A stretch of 64,000 nucleotides of DNA from Flavobacteriales bacterium (GTDB lineage: Bacteria; Bacteroidota; Bacteroidia; Flavobacteriales_F; PHOS-HE28), in contig JADKAN010000001.1 in NCBI GenBank assembly GCA_016719225.1, forward strand, positions 248,001 to 312,000, in the 5' to 3' direction. The notes below the pieces were generated by a model. The model did no database searches. It saw nothing but the letters and a program-made list of their open reading frames with translations, and was not told the DNA's origin. The translations under genes and the position numbers were made by a program. Positions 16,997 to 26,443 of the stretch are shown here, one piece after another; position 1 is the first letter of the stretch, and the number at the start of each line of letters is the position of its first letter.

Positions 16997-19048
16997 CTAC
17001 CAGATCTTCACGCGCAGGCTGTCCGGCCGCCACATGGCCTGGCCTTCCTTCACGTTGAACGCCTCGTAGAATTCCGGCACGTTCGCGAACGGACCGTTCA
17101 CACGGTATTTCCCGGGGCTGTGCACGTCGCTGAGCAGGCCGCTGCGCAATGCTTCTTCCTTTTCGTGCCCCAACCAGCCCAAGGCGTAACCCAGGAAGTA
17201 GCGTTGCAAGGGTGTGTAACCGGCGATCTTTTCGCCCTTCTTGTACTGGTCGGTCTTCTTGAAGGCCTCCAGCCCCAATTCGATGCCGCCGAAGTCGGCG
17301 ATGTTCTCGCCCAAGGTGGCGTGCCCGTTGATGTGGATGCCCGTGATCGGCTCGTAACCATCGAACTGCTTGGCCATGACCTCGGAACGTTGCATGAAGT
17401 TGGTGCTGTCCGCTGGCGTCCACCAGTTCACCAAGTTGCCCTTGGCATCGAACTGGCGGCCTTGATCGTCGAATCCGTGGGTGATCTCGTGGCCAATGGT
17501 GCTGGCAGCGGCGTAGCCGTATACCATGGCGTCATCCGCGAGCGAATCCGGCTGGCCGGGCAGCATGAAGATGCCGGCGGGCAGTACGATCTCGTTGTTG
17601 CTGGGGTTGTAGTAGGCGTTGTACGTCTGCGGCGTCATCTCCCATTCGGTGCGGTCCACGGGCTTGCCCCACTTGCTCACCATATCGTCGAAATGCCAAC
17701 GGTTGGCGGACAGGACGTTGCCGGCATAGCTCGCGGTATCCACTTGCAAGGTGCTTAGATCCTGCCATTTGTCCGGATAGCCCACTTTCTTGGTCATGGT
17801 GTTGAGCTTCTCCAAGGCCTTGTCCTTGGTCGCGGCGCTCATCCAGTCCAGGTTCTTGATGCGATCGGCGTAGGTGCTGCGGATGGCTTCCACCAGCCCG
17901 TCGTAGCGCTTTTTGGCGCGTTCGGGGAAGTAGTCCTTTACGAACACATGGCCCACGATCATGCCGATGGAGCCGCCTTCCTTGGCGATGACGCGCTTCC
18001 AGCGTGGCCGTTGCTGTTCCTGTCCATAGAGCTGCTTGTCGTAGAACAAGAAATCCTCTTGATCAATGGGACTGCTGAGGTTGCTGGCGAAAGCGGAGAG
18101 CAGGTGGTAACGATAGTAGTTCTTCAAGGTCTCCATGGGCGTGGTCTGCAAAAGGCCATCCACGGTGCTGAGGAATTCCGGTTGGCCCACGATCACGGTG
18201 TCGCACAGGGGAAGGCCGTAGCTGTTCAGCAGCATGCGCCAGTCCAAGTGCGGGGTTGTCTTCTTCAGTTGCGCGCCCACGGCCATCTTGTTGTAGTTGG
18301 CATAGGGGTCGCGCTGTTGGTCCAGCGTGCGGCTTTTCTTGGCCAGTGCGGTCTCGAAGGCCATTACGGCGGCGCCGGCTTTGGCAGCGGTGGCACTGTC
18401 CTGCCCCAAGAAGCCCAACATGCGCGAGATGTGTCCCGGATATGCCGCGCGGTTCTTCTTCACCCCGGCCTCGTTGTTGAAGTAGTAGTCGCGGTCCGGC
18501 AGGCCCAAGCCACCTTGCCAAAGCTGAGCGGCCATCTTCTCGCTGTTCTTACTGTCCTGGGCCACAAAGAAACCATAGAGGACATCGGCTCCGGCACGGT
18601 TCAGTTCACCCGCGACGGCGAACGCGTCCTGTGCGCTCTTGATGCCATCGATGCGTTGCAGCAGGGTGTTGAGCGGCGTGGTGCCTAAGCGGTCGGCCTT
18701 GGCGCTGTCCATGCCCGTGATCCAGAAGTCGCCGATCTTCTGCTGGTCCGTTCCCGAGGCCGCATGTGCCTTGGCGGCATCTTCATTGATGGTGCGGATC
18801 TTCTCGCGCAGTCCGTCCACCACCAGGTTCGCGATGCCCCAGTTCGATTCCGTGGAAGGGATGGGATTGGCCTTGATCCAGCCCCCGTTGGCGAAAGCGA
18901 AAAAGTCGTCACCGGGGTTCACCGTGCTGTCGACGTGGGAGGCCAGCAGGTCGGGAATGGGCGGTGCGGCCTTCACGTGTTCGGGTTCCGTGGATGTGCC
19001 GCAGGCAGCAAGGAGCAGCAGGGCGAATAGGATGGGATGGTGGCGCAT
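16997..19048 (-). CDS. M13 family (neprilysin/PepO-like) zinc metallopeptidase, lipoprotein
   Basis: 683 residues. The signal peptide has the lipobox LLAAC (Cys 16), so the enzyme is lipid-anchored in the envelope. The N-terminal M13 domain begins DSTVNPGDDFFAFANGGWIK. The catalytic zinc site is HEITHGFDDQGRQFD near residue 518, with the third ligand and partner acid in GENIADFGG near 577, both intact. The conserved VNGPFANVPEFYEAF and a C-terminal RVKIW follow; the terminal Trp is typical of the family. It cleaves short peptides on the outer side of the inner membrane or at the surface. Monocistronic on the minus strand; the DUF4920 gene diverges from it, with only 59 bp between the two starts. 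Confidence 0.95.
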   Translation of the reverse strand: MRHHPILFALLLLAACGTSTEPEHVKAAPPIPDLLASHVDSTVNPGDDFFAFANGGWIKANPIPSTESNWGIANLVVDGLREKIRTINEDAAKAHAASGTDQQKIGDFWITGMDSAKADRLGTTPLNTLLQRIDGIKSAQDAFAVAGELNRAGADVLYGFFVAQDSKNSEKMAAQLWQGGLGLPDRDYYFNNEAGVKKNRAAYPGHISRMLGFLGQDSATAAKAGAAVMAFETALAKKSRTLDQQRDPYANYNKMAVGAQLKKTTPHLDWRMLLNSYGLPLCDTVIVGQPEFLSTVDGLLQTTPMETLKNYYRYHLLSAFASNLSSPIDQEDFLFYDKQLYGQEQQRPRWKRVIAKEGGSIGMIVGHVFVKDYFPERAKKRYDGLVEAIRSTYADRIKNLDWMSAATKDKALEKLNTMTKKVGYPDKWQDLSTLQVDTASYAGNVLSANRWHFDDMVSKWGKPVDRTEWEMTPQTYNAYYNPSNNEIVLPAGIFMLPGQPDSLADDAMVYGYAAASTIGHEITHGFDDQGRQFDAKGNLVNWWTPADSTNFMQRSEVMAKQFDGYEPITGIHINGHATLGENIADFGGIELGLEAFKKTDQYKKGEKIAGYTPLQRYFLGYALGWLGHEKEEALRSGLLSDVHSPGKYRVNGPFANVPEFYEAFNVKEGQAMWRPDSLRVKIW

Positions 19049-19107
19049 GGGGCGAATTTATTCCCGCTGCACTCGTTCGTTTATCTTCGCGCTGCCAAAA
19101 ATCCCCC

Positions 19108-19590
19108 ATGAAGCACCTGCTTTTCCTCCTCTTGACGCCATTCGCGCTCACCGCTTGCGCCCAAGCCCCGCGGACCGCTTCGGTCCCTGCAGGTGCTTTT
19201 GTCAGCTACGGCGACAGCATCACCGCCGATGGTGCGATCTCGGTGGCCGAGTTCGAAAAGGCCGCAGCCAACGTGGATTCCATGAGCACGAAGATCCATA
19301 CCGAGATCCAGAAAAGCTGCGGTAAGAAAGGCTGCTGGATGGATGTGAAAATGGCCGATGGCAGCGCCATGAAAGTGCGCTTCCGTGATTACGGCTTCTT
19401 CGTTCCCACCTCCGGACTGGAGGGCAAGGAAGTGATCATGCAGGGGCGCGCCAAAAAGGACGTGACCGATGTGGCCATGTTGCAGCACTATGCGGAGGAT
19501 GCCGGAAAGAGCAAAGAAGAGATCGCGGCGATCACCGCACCGGAGATCAGCTGGACGTTCGAGGCCGACGGCGTGCTGATCAAGGAATAA
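19108..19590 (+). CDS. DUF4920 domain lipoprotein
   Basis: 160 residues from ATG 19108. Lipoprotein signal peptide with LTAC (Cys 17). The DUF4920 core has the diagnostic CGKKGCWMDVKMADG motif (about residues 72-86), in which two Cys residues flank a short basic loop, then MKVRFRDYGFFVP and VIMQGRAKKD. The fold is thought to be OB-like; the Cys pair could bind metal or form a disulfide, but no activity has been established. The C-terminal EISWTFEADGVLI is typical. It is followed 12 bp later by the PAP2 gene and then the isoaspartyl peptidase, forming a likely three-gene unit. Confidence 0.85.
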   Translation: MKHLLFLLLTPFALTACAQAPRTASVPAGAFVSYGDSITADGAISVAEFEKAAANVDSMSTKIHTEIQKSCGKKGCWMDVKMADGSAMKVRFRDYGFFVPTSGLEGKEVIMQGRAKKDVTDVAMLQHYAEDAGKSKEEIAAITAPEISWTFEADGVLIKE

Positions 19591-19602
19591 TCGACCCTGC
19601 GC

Positions 19603-20364
19603 GTGCAGCTTCCGTTCGCTTCCGCCTTGCGGAACTTCACCTTTACCGTGCTCACCGGCGTTGTAACCGGGCCGTGCCCTGCGCAGGCTCTGTACACGTT
19701 CACCACGGGTCGTGAATTGGCGATCACCCTTCCGGGCCTTGCCTTCCAAGGTGCTTCATACCTGGTCAGACCCGATGTGGCGGGGCTTTGGTTGAAAGCG
19801 CAAGCCACCGACCGCAGTGACATAAGGGCGTTCGACAGGCCGGCTTCGTTCAACTGGAATACCACCGCCGCCCGCACCAGCGACCTTTTGCTGGTCGCCG
19901 GCATCGGGGGGGCGCTCACCATGGCCTTGATCGACAGGCCAACGCCCGGGATGGGCGCCCCGCTCGCGATCATCGGGGAGACCGGTATGCTCACCGTGGG
20001 CCTCACCGAACTGGTGAAGAACGTTGCGCACCGTGCCCGTCCTCATGCCTACAACCCGGAAGTGCCCGATAATGTGCGCATGGCCGCTGATGCTTACACG
20101 TCCTTTTGGAGTGGACACACCGCTACCACTGCCGCCATGACCTTCGCCTGCGCCCAATTGGTCCAACAGAGCGACGCCAGCAGAACAGCCAAGACCATCA
20201 CCTGGTCCGCTGCCGTTGCATGGCCCATGGCCGTGGGCTTTTACCGCGTGAAAGCCGGCAAGCATTTCCCCACGGACGTCATCGCTGGCTATGTCATCGG
20301 CGCTGGCATCGGGCTAGCGGTACCGTACCTTCATCAAACTGGCCGGCACGATCCGGCACACTGA
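19603..20364 (+). CDS. PAP2 family membrane phosphatase
   Basis: 253 residues, starting at GTG 19603, 12 bp after the previous gene. All three motifs of the PAP2/acid phosphatase superfamily are readable: KNVAHRARP (motif 1, about residues 139-147), SFWSGHT (motif 2, about 167-173) and YRVKAGKHFPTDVIAG (motif 3 with the catalytic His and Asp, about 210-225). Several hydrophobic helices place it in the membrane, with an N-terminal signal-like segment. It dephosphorylates a lipid phosphate such as phosphatidic acid or undecaprenyl pyrophosphate; which one cannot be decided here. Motif 2 has Trp-Ser-Gly-His where Pro-Ser-Gly-His is usual. Confidence 0.85.
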   Translation: MQLPFASALRNFTFTVLTGVVTGPCPAQALYTFTTGRELAITLPGLAFQGASYLVRPDVAGLWLKAQATDRSDIRAFDRPASFNWNTTAARTSDLLLVAGIGGALTMALIDRPTPGMGAPLAIIGETGMLTVGLTELVKNVAHRARPHAYNPEVPDNVRMAADAYTSFWSGHTATTAAMTFACAQLVQQSDASRTAKTITWSAAVAWPMAVGFYRVKAGKHFPTDVIAGYVIGAGIGLAVPYLHQTGRHDPAH

Positions 20365-20365
20365 C

Positions 20366-21292
20366 ATGGAAAAGATAGCGATCGCCATACATGGAGGCGC
20401 GGGCACGTTGGACCCTTCGGCTTTGACCCCGGAGAAAGAAGCGGCCTATCGCGGTGCGCTCTCCGCGGCCGTCCGCCGTGGCCATGCTGTATTGGCCTCG
20501 GGAGGCGCCGCGATCGATGCCGTGGAGGCCGCCGTTCGGATGCTGGAGGATTCACCGCTGTTCAACGCTGGCAGGGGCTCGGTCTTCACGGCTGAAGGCA
20601 CCCACGAAATGGACGCCGCCATCATGCGGGGCAGCGACCTGCGCGCCGGTGCGGTGGCGGGTGTGCAGAACGTGAAGAACCCCGTGGGCCTTGCCCGCTT
20701 GGTGATGGAAAAAAGTGGCCACGTGCTCCTGAGCGGCCGCGGGGCGTTCGAATTCGCGCACCAGCAGAAAGTGGCCTTGGAGGACGATCCCTACTTCTTC
20801 GACCAGCTGCGGTACGACCAATGGCAAGAAGTGCGCGGTAGCACGGAAACGCGCTTGGACCACAGTACCGGAGAGAAGAAATTCGGGACCGTGGGCGCCG
20901 TGGCGCTGGACGCGCAGGGCCACTTGGCCGCCTGCACCAGCACCGGAGGCATGACGAACAAGCGTTGGAACCGCATCGGTGACAGTCCCGTGCCGGGAGC
21001 CGGCACCTATGCCAACGATGCCACCTGCGCCATCAGCTGCACAGGCAACGGTGAGGCCTTCCTGAGAGCGGTCGCCGCGCACGATGTGCATGCGCTGATA
21101 GAATACAAAGGCCTTTCGCTGGAGGAAGCCGTGCGCATCGTGGTGCATGAGAAACTGCCGCCATTGAACGGTGAGGGCGGCATGATCGCGGTGGACAAGC
21201 ACGGCAACATCGTCCTGGATTTCAACTGCACCGGCATGTACCGCGCGCGGATCGACGGGCGCGGGGAGGAGGTGGGGATCTTCCGCCTTTAA
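20366..21292 (+). CDS. iaaA: Isoaspartyl peptidase/L-asparaginase (Ntn hydrolase)
   Basis: 308 residues. The family start is IAIHGGAGTLDPS (residues 5-17), with DAVEAAVRMLEDSPLFNAG and GRGSVFTAEGTHEMDAAIM following. The precursor is cleaved before the catalytic Thr in KKFGTVGAVALD (about residue 174), giving the alpha and beta chains. The substrate pocket follows in TSTGGMTNKRWNRIGDSP and CTGNGEAFLR. It removes isoaspartyl residues from peptides and may hydrolyse asparagine. There is no signal peptide, so it is cytoplasmic. It follows the PAP2 gene by 1 bp, implying co-transcription. Confidence 0.93.
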   Translation: MEKIAIAIHGGAGTLDPSALTPEKEAAYRGALSAAVRRGHAVLASGGAAIDAVEAAVRMLEDSPLFNAGRGSVFTAEGTHEMDAAIMRGSDLRAGAVAGVQNVKNPVGLARLVMEKSGHVLLSGRGAFEFAHQQKVALEDDPYFFDQLRYDQWQEVRGSTETRLDHSTGEKKFGTVGAVALDAQGHLAACTSTGGMTNKRWNRIGDSPVPGAGTYANDATCAISCTGNGEAFLRAVAAHDVHALIEYKGLSLEEAVRIVVHEKLPPLNGEGGMIAVDKHGNIVLDFNCTGMYRARIDGRGEEVGIFRL

Positions 21293-21609
21293 CACCAACA
21301 ACTCGACCAAGCAACGAAAGCGTAAGGACATTGCACGGCAACGGACGCATCGCTGCGGTCCGCATTACGTGGCATTACGCTGTGTCTTGGCGTCATTGCG
21401 TTCACTTCCGCCTTTTCGCATTCACATTCACACTCCCGATAACAATACGTGGCGACACCGTTGCGCCGTAGCGTCGTTGCGGTCCCCACCTAGGCACCGC
21501 TATTCACTTTCCCCGACCGTTCACCCCGAACACGCTGGAATTCTCCCGCTTCCCCGCATCTTTGCAGCTGCCGACCCATCCGGGCAAAACCGATAAATCA
21601 CCACTCGAC
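21293..21609. other. Intergenic region with short degenerate direct repeats
   Basis: A 10-nt unit GCATTACGTG/GCATTACGCT occurs twice at 21362-21381. A GCATCGCTGCGGTCC-like block at 21347 recurs as GCGTCGTTGCGGTCC near 21471. CATTCA occurs twice in tandem near 21419. No gene was recognised. Confidence 0.45.
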
Positions 21610-22197
21610 ATGAACCGTACCCTGCTCATCGTACTTGGCATCGTTGCCGTTATCGCCTTCTGGGCCATCAGCTTCCAACGCGGCATGGTGGGCATGAACG
21701 AGGGCGTCGCCGCGCAATGGAGCAACGTGGAGAACGCGTACCAGCTGCGTGCCGACAAGACGAAGAACATCGTTTCCATCATCAAGGGCTCCGCCGATTT
21801 CGAGCAGAAGACCCTGACGGACGTTGTGGAAGCCCGCGCCAAAGCCACCAGCATCCAACTGAACGCGAACGACCTCACTCCTGAAAAACTGGCCCAGTTC
21901 GAAGCCGCCCAGCAACAGCTCAGCGGTGCATTGAGCCGCCTGATGGTGACCGTGGAGCGCTATCCTGACCTGAAGACCACCACCGCTTTCCGCGATTTCC
22001 AAGCCCAGTACGAGGGCATGGAGAACCGCATCGGTGTGGAGCGCCGCAAGTTCAATGACCTGGCCCGGGCGTATAACGCGAAGATCAAGCAGATCCCCAA
22101 CAACATGCTCGCCGGCTTCTTCGGCTTTACGGAGAAGGGCTATTTCAAGTCCCAAGAAGGCACGGACGTTGCTCCCGACATCGACTTCGGCAAGTGA
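21610..22197 (+). CDS. LemA family protein
   Basis: 195 residues from ATG 21610. An N-terminal membrane anchor (residues 3-22, LLIVLGIVAVIAFWAI) is followed by the LemA helical domain: MNEGVAAQWSNVENAYQLR, IVSIIKGSADFEQKTLTDVVEAR, and MENRIGVERRKFNDLARAYN. The protein should be anchored in the inner membrane with the helical bundle outside. It is the first gene of a four-gene run with two TPM-domain proteins and a DnaJ-domain protein, a widespread Bacteroidota association suggesting a role in envelope or membrane-protein quality control. The stop codon overlaps the next GTG start by 4 bases. Confidence 0.93.
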   Translation: MNRTLLIVLGIVAVIAFWAISFQRGMVGMNEGVAAQWSNVENAYQLRADKTKNIVSIIKGSADFEQKTLTDVVEARAKATSIQLNANDLTPEKLAQFEAAQQQLSGALSRLMVTVERYPDLKTTTAFRDFQAQYEGMENRIGVERRKFNDLARAYNAKIKQIPNNMLAGFFGFTEKGYFKSQEGTDVAPDIDFGK

Positions 22198-22643
22198 AAA
22201 GCCGGATCGACATCGAGGAGTGGCTAACGCGCGACGAGCTGCACCGCGTACGCGATGCGGTGCGCGCCGCCGAGAAGCGCACGAGCGGAGAGATCCGTCT
22301 ACACCTCGATGTGGCCATCATGGATGATGTGCTGGACCATGCCGCCTTCGTCTTCGATCAGCTGGGCATGGGCAACACCAAGGACCGCAACGGCGTGCTG
22401 CTTTATGTGAGCGTACCGGGGCGCAAGGTGGCCGTGCTGGGCGATACCGCGATCCATGCACAGCTCGGTCATGACTACTGGCAGCAGGTGCTGGACCTTG
22501 TGCTGGGCCACTTCAAGCAGGACCGTTTCTGTGAGGGGCTTTGCGCCGGCGTAACGGCCATTGGTGAACAGCTGCAGGAAAGGTTCCCGTTCCAGCGCGA
22601 CGACGTGAACGAATTGAGCGATGACGTGAGCTTCGGAAAATGA
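22194..22643 (+). CDS. TPM-domain protein without signal peptide
   Basis: 149 residues, starting at GTG 22194 and overlapping the LemA stop (GTGA). The TPM (TLP18.3/Psb32/MOLO-1) fold is visible in LRDAVRAAEKRTSGEIRLHL-type segments (RDAVRAAEKRTSGEIRLHLD at about residues 20-39), LGMGNTKDRNGVLLYVSVP, and KVAVLGDTAIHAQLGHDYW. Unlike the next gene product it has no signal peptide or membrane helix, so it is a cytoplasmic member. Its own stop overlaps the next start (ATGA). The overlap chain implies translational coupling through the cluster. Confidence 0.9.
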   Translation: MKSRIDIEEWLTRDELHRVRDAVRAAEKRTSGEIRLHLDVAIMDDVLDHAAFVFDQLGMGNTKDRNGVLLYVSVPGRKVAVLGDTAIHAQLGHDYWQQVLDLVLGHFKQDRFCEGLCAGVTAIGEQLQERFPFQRDDVNELSDDVSFGK

Positions 22644-23452
22644 GGATCCTTCGTTACGTTTTCCTGCTCGCCTTAACGGCAGTTTCCACATGGGGAACGG
22701 CTGCGGATGTGGACCCTTGCTTTCCGCCAAAGCCCGCCAACGAGGGCCAATTGCTTTTCCAGTTCACCAACTTCCTGAACAAGGACGAGGCTGCGAACCT
22801 CAACAACAAGTTGGTGAACTTCGCACGCGAGAGCAGTAACCGCATCGCCATCGTGGCCGTGGACACGCTCTGCGGTTATCCGCCCAGCGACTTCGCGTTC
22901 CAGTTGGGCCAAGCTTGGGGATTCGGGAAGAAGGGCATCGACAACGGTGTGCTGATCCTCGTGAAGCCCAATGGGATCGCTGGCGACCGCCATGTTTTCA
23001 TCGCCGTGGGCTACGGCTTGGAAGGTGCCATTCCGGACCTCATTGCCAAGCGGATCGTGGACGAGGAGGTGCTGCCCCGCTTCCGCAACGGGGACTTCTA
23101 CGGCGGCATGGACCACGCCACGGACGTGCTGATGGCGTTGGCCAAAGGGGAGATCGATGCGAAGAGCTATGGCGAGCAGCCCGTTCCTTGGTTGCCCATC
23201 CTGGCCTTCATCGCTTTCTTCATTTTCATTTTTATGTCCGCTGCTGGCAGGACGAAGAAATACGCCAAGGTCAATGGCCTTGATTTCTGGGCGGCATGGA
23301 CGCTGCTGAACGCGGCCAGCAATAAGCATTCGGGCCGTTGGGGAGGCTTTTCCGGCGGTGGTGGAGGTGGCTTCGGTGGTGGCGGTGGAGGCGGTTTCGG
23401 TGGCTTTGGCGGAGGTGGTTTCGGCGGCGGTGGAGCCGGTGGTTCTTGGTAA
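22640..23452 (+). CDS. TPM-domain membrane protein with Gly-rich tail
   Basis: 270 residues. Signal peptide at residues 1-22. The TPM domain (about 30-175) reads LLFQFTNFLNKDEAANL, SSNRIAIVAVDTL, WGFGKKGIDNGVLILV and VFIAVGYGLEGAIPD. One membrane helix follows (about 190-208, PILAFIAFFIFIFM) and then a tail of about 40 residues composed almost only of Gly, Phe and Ser. This is the common YgcG-type layout: an extracytoplasmic TPM domain anchored by a helix, with the Gly-rich tail inside. Part of the LemA cluster. Confidence 0.93.
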   Translation: MRILRYVFLLALTAVSTWGTAADVDPCFPPKPANEGQLLFQFTNFLNKDEAANLNNKLVNFARESSNRIAIVAVDTLCGYPPSDFAFQLGQAWGFGKKGIDNGVLILVKPNGIAGDRHVFIAVGYGLEGAIPDLIAKRIVDEEVLPRFRNGDFYGGMDHATDVLMALAKGEIDAKSYGEQPVPWLPILAFIAFFIFIFMSAAGRTKKYAKVNGLDFWAAWTLLNAASNKHSGRWGGFSGGGGGGFGGGGGGGFGGFGGGGFGGGGAGGSW

Positions 23453-23455
23453 CGC

Positions 23456-24208
23456 ATGGCGGGTTTCAACAAGTGGATCTTCGGAAGCCTGGGCTTTGCG
23501 CTCACCGGCACGCCCATTGGCGCGGCAATCGGTTTCGCCCTCGGCGCGCTGATGGACAATGCCAGTGGCATTGTACCGGCGCAGCCCGGTGGACCGCGTA
23601 AGCAATTCACTTCGGCCCGTTCCGCCACTTCCGGTGATCTGGCCATCAGCTTGGTGGTGCTCACGGCCGCGGTCATGAAGGCCGACGGCAAGCCCACGCA
23701 CGGCGAGCTCGGCCATGTCCGCAAGTTCTTCGCCCGGCAGTTCGGCCCCGCGCATAGTGCGGAACTACTGCGCTTGTTGCGCGATGTACTGGAACGCGAC
23801 ATCCAGTTGCGGGAGGTTTGCGTACAGATACGCGGCCATCTGAGCCACCCGGAGCGATTGCAGGTGATGCATTACCTCATCGGTCTGGCACATGCCGATG
23901 GCAACATCCATGTGGCCGAGCGCCGCATGTTGGAGGCCATTGCCGCGGACCTTGGGATCAGTGAGAAAGACCTCGCTTCCTTGGATGCGATGTTCCGTGG
24001 GCCCAGCACCTCCAGTGCGTACACCATCCTGGAAGTGGATCCAAAGGCCAGCGACGATGAGGTGAAAAAGGCCTACCGCCGCATGGCCATGAAGCACCAT
24101 CCGGACCGCGTGGCGCACTTGGGCGAGGAATTCCAGAAAGCCGCTTCAGAGAAGTTCAAGAACGTGCAGCAGGCCTACGAACGGATAGAGCGGGAGCGGG
24201 GCATGTGA
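23456..24208 (+). CDS. TerB-like/DnaJ-domain co-chaperone
   Basis: 250 residues. The N-terminal Gly/Ala-rich segment (FALTGTPIGAAIGFALGAL) may be membrane-active. The middle, about residues 60-175, is a TerB-like helical domain (SLVVLTAAVMKADGKPTHGE, GLAHADGNIHVAERRMLEAI), as in DjlA. The C-terminal J domain, about 182-247, contains the HPD tripeptide in KHHPDRVAHLG. It should stimulate DnaK at the membrane. It follows the TPM gene by 3 bp and completes the LemA-TPM-TPM-DnaJ unit. Confidence 0.9.
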   Translation: MAGFNKWIFGSLGFALTGTPIGAAIGFALGALMDNASGIVPAQPGGPRKQFTSARSATSGDLAISLVVLTAAVMKADGKPTHGELGHVRKFFARQFGPAHSAELLRLLRDVLERDIQLREVCVQIRGHLSHPERLQVMHYLIGLAHADGNIHVAERRMLEAIAADLGISEKDLASLDAMFRGPSTSSAYTILEVDPKASDDEVKKAYRRMAMKHHPDRVAHLGEEFQKAASEKFKNVQQAYERIERERGM

Positions 24209-24335
24209 CCCCTGTCGCACCTGATCCGCACGGTCATCGGCCACTGATCACCCGCGATCGCATACACTTTGCGGCTCCCAACGGCTCAGCGCCCATGGCT
24301 GCGGCGTACATCTCTGGGACCATCAACGGTCACGC

Positions 24336-26321
24336 TTACTCCATCTTCCCCAGGCGCGTCATCCCCATGCGCTTCAAGGGGATCTCGCGGGGGGCTTGAA
24401 GCACCAGCGGCACGTGTTCCACAACGGTCACATTGGGGTCCAGACCCATGGCTTCCCGGTCGCTTAAGGCCAGCTTTTTCAACGTGTAGTAGATGTCCAG
24501 GATGAAGTTGTCGCGCACGTTGAACTCATTCTCCACGGAGAGGACGCGCTCTGTAAGCACGTAGCAGATATCCGTGTGGAAATCGCCTTTCTTGATGCTC
24601 TCGTACTTGTTGCGGAAGTTGAGCTCATGGTCGGCATCCAGCTCCTCCAGTACACGGCGGAACAACACGTTCACCCTGGGCTGTACACGGAAGCCGAGGT
24701 CGAAATCCACGCGGATCACCTTGTCGTCGATCAGCTCGGTGATGCGGTACTCCATCGTATACGGCTCGTCGGTGTAGTTCACGTGCACGAACCAGTAGAT
24801 CTCGGCGCGCTTCACCTTGCGGGCCATGATGCTGTTGATGATCTGGCTCTCCACCTGCGTCGGGTCGTCCGCCTTGGTGAGGTAGACCAAATGGGTGGCG
24901 AACTTAGGCAGGTCACGGTCGTTGCTGAGGTCGCGCAGCGATTGGGCGTATTTGGTCAACGGCACGAAGCGGATGAAGCTGTTCACGATCTTCCGGGCGC
25001 GGTACCAGGTGAACATCACACCGAACACCAGGATCACTGCGACGACAAGCCACGGCCGGTGGATGATCTTCACTGCGTTCGCCACGAAGTTGGCCAGCTC
25101 CAGGGTGAAGAAGATGCCCATGACCGGCAGCACCAGCGCCAAGTGCCAGCGACGCACGAAGCGCAAGTACCCGAACAGCAGCACGGATGTCATCAGCATG
25201 GCCACCACGATGAAGAAACCGTATGCAGCTTCCATGTTGCCGCTGCTCCGGAAGTAGAACATAACGCCTACGCAACCGGCCCACAGCAGCCAGTTCACGC
25301 TGGGGATGTAGATCTGGCCGCGCACCAGTGTCGGGAATTTCACGGTGACCCGCGGCCAGAAGTTCAAGGTGCTCGCCTCGTTGATCAAGGTGAAGGAACC
25401 GCTGATCACTGCTTGGCAAGCCACGACGGCCGCTAGGGTGGCGATGCCCACGCCGGTGAGCAGGAACCACTGCGGCATCACTTCATAGAACGGGTTGCGC
25501 CCTTCCAGCAGCATGCCCTGGTGCTGCAACAGCCAAGCGCCCTGGCCCATGTAGTTCGCCACCAACGCGGTCTTCACGAAGATCCAAGTGGTCTGGATGT
25601 TCCGCCGCCCGCAGTGGCCCATGTCGTTATAGAGCCCTTCCGCACCAGTGGTACAGAGGAAAACCGCGCCCAACAGCCAGAAACCACCCGGATATTCGGT
25701 CAGCAGGTCAATGGCATATTTGGGGTTGATGCACAGCAGCACGTGCGGGGCATGTACCAACTGGAGCAACCCCAGCACCAGTAGCATCGTGAACCAGACC
25801 AGCATGATGGGCCCGAACGCCAGCCCAACGACCTTGGTACCAAAGCGCTGGAAGAAGAACAACAGGCTGATGATCGTTACCACGACCAGAACGGTGGTGG
25901 TGTTGCCCGCATCAATAATGCCCGCAAAGGCTTCCACACCGGACAAACCCTCAATGGCCGAGGCCACGGAGATCGGCGGGGTGAGAATGCCGTCCGCCAG
26001 CAATGTGGCAGCACCGATGATCGCGGGTAACCAGACCCATTTGCCAAAGCGGCGCACCAGTGTATAGAGGGAGAATACCCCTCCTTCCCCCCTGTTATCG
26101 GCTTGTAGGGTGATCAAGATGTACTTAAAAGTGGTCTGCAGCGTCAGCGTCCAGAAAATGCAGCTCAACGCCCCCAGCACGAGCTGCTCGCTGATCGGCG
26201 AGGTTTCCCCCACCACGGCCTTGAACACGTAAAGCGGCGAGGTGCCGATGTCGCCGAAGACGATCCCCAACGTGACCAGCATGCCCGCCCAGGTCAGGGG
26301 ATGCGTGTGCTGTTTTTGCAT
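24336..26321 (-). CDS. kup: Kup/HAK/KT potassium uptake protein, copy 1
   Basis: 661 residues from ATG 26321 (MQKQHTHPLTWAGM). About twelve membrane segments occupy the first 430 residues, with the family signature GDIGTSPLYVFKAVVGE near residue 25, ADNRGEGGVFSLYTLV near 75 and GAVFLCTTGAEGLYNDMGH near 225. The C-terminal 200 residues are a cytoplasmic domain (FATHLVYLTKADDPTQVES, IYWFVHVNYTDEPYTMEY). It takes up K+ with protons. It lies 123 bp after a close paralogue on the same strand; the two are very similar along their whole length but differ at many positions, so they are true duplicates and not a copied contig end. Confidence 0.95.
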   Translation of the reverse strand: MQKQHTHPLTWAGMLVTLGIVFGDIGTSPLYVFKAVVGETSPISEQLVLGALSCIFWTLTLQTTFKYILITLQADNRGEGGVFSLYTLVRRFGKWVWLPAIIGAATLLADGILTPPISVASAIEGLSGVEAFAGIIDAGNTTTVLVVVTIISLLFFFQRFGTKVVGLAFGPIMLVWFTMLLVLGLLQLVHAPHVLLCINPKYAIDLLTEYPGGFWLLGAVFLCTTGAEGLYNDMGHCGRRNIQTTWIFVKTALVANYMGQGAWLLQHQGMLLEGRNPFYEVMPQWFLLTGVGIATLAAVVACQAVISGSFTLINEASTLNFWPRVTVKFPTLVRGQIYIPSVNWLLWAGCVGVMFYFRSSGNMEAAYGFFIVVAMLMTSVLLFGYLRFVRRWHLALVLPVMGIFFTLELANFVANAVKIIHRPWLVVAVILVFGVMFTWYRARKIVNSFIRFVPLTKYAQSLRDLSNDRDLPKFATHLVYLTKADDPTQVESQIINSIMARKVKRAEIYWFVHVNYTDEPYTMEYRITELIDDKVIRVDFDLGFRVQPRVNVLFRRVLEELDADHELNFRNKYESIKKGDFHTDICYVLTERVLSVENEFNVRDNFILDIYYTLKKLALSDREAMGLDPNVTVVEHVPLVLQAPREIPLKRMGMTRLGKME

Positions 26322-26443
26322 GCGTAGCGTGATCCGAGGAGCCGGGCGGCCCGCCCAAAGGGGGGGCGAATGTAGCGCTATCGCAGTGCTCGCCGTTGGC
26401 CGTGCATACGGTACCCTACCATCCGTGGTTCCATCAGCCGGGA

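Noticed and set aside
21293..21609. Another heptad array
   Set aside because: The short repeats here have 10-nt and 6-nt spacing and are degenerate, so they do not share the 7-nt period.
22673..23755. 360-codon minus-strand open frame opposite the TPM gene
   Set aside because: It is antisense to the Gly-rich tail and TPM domain; its low-complexity composition mirrors the sense strand.
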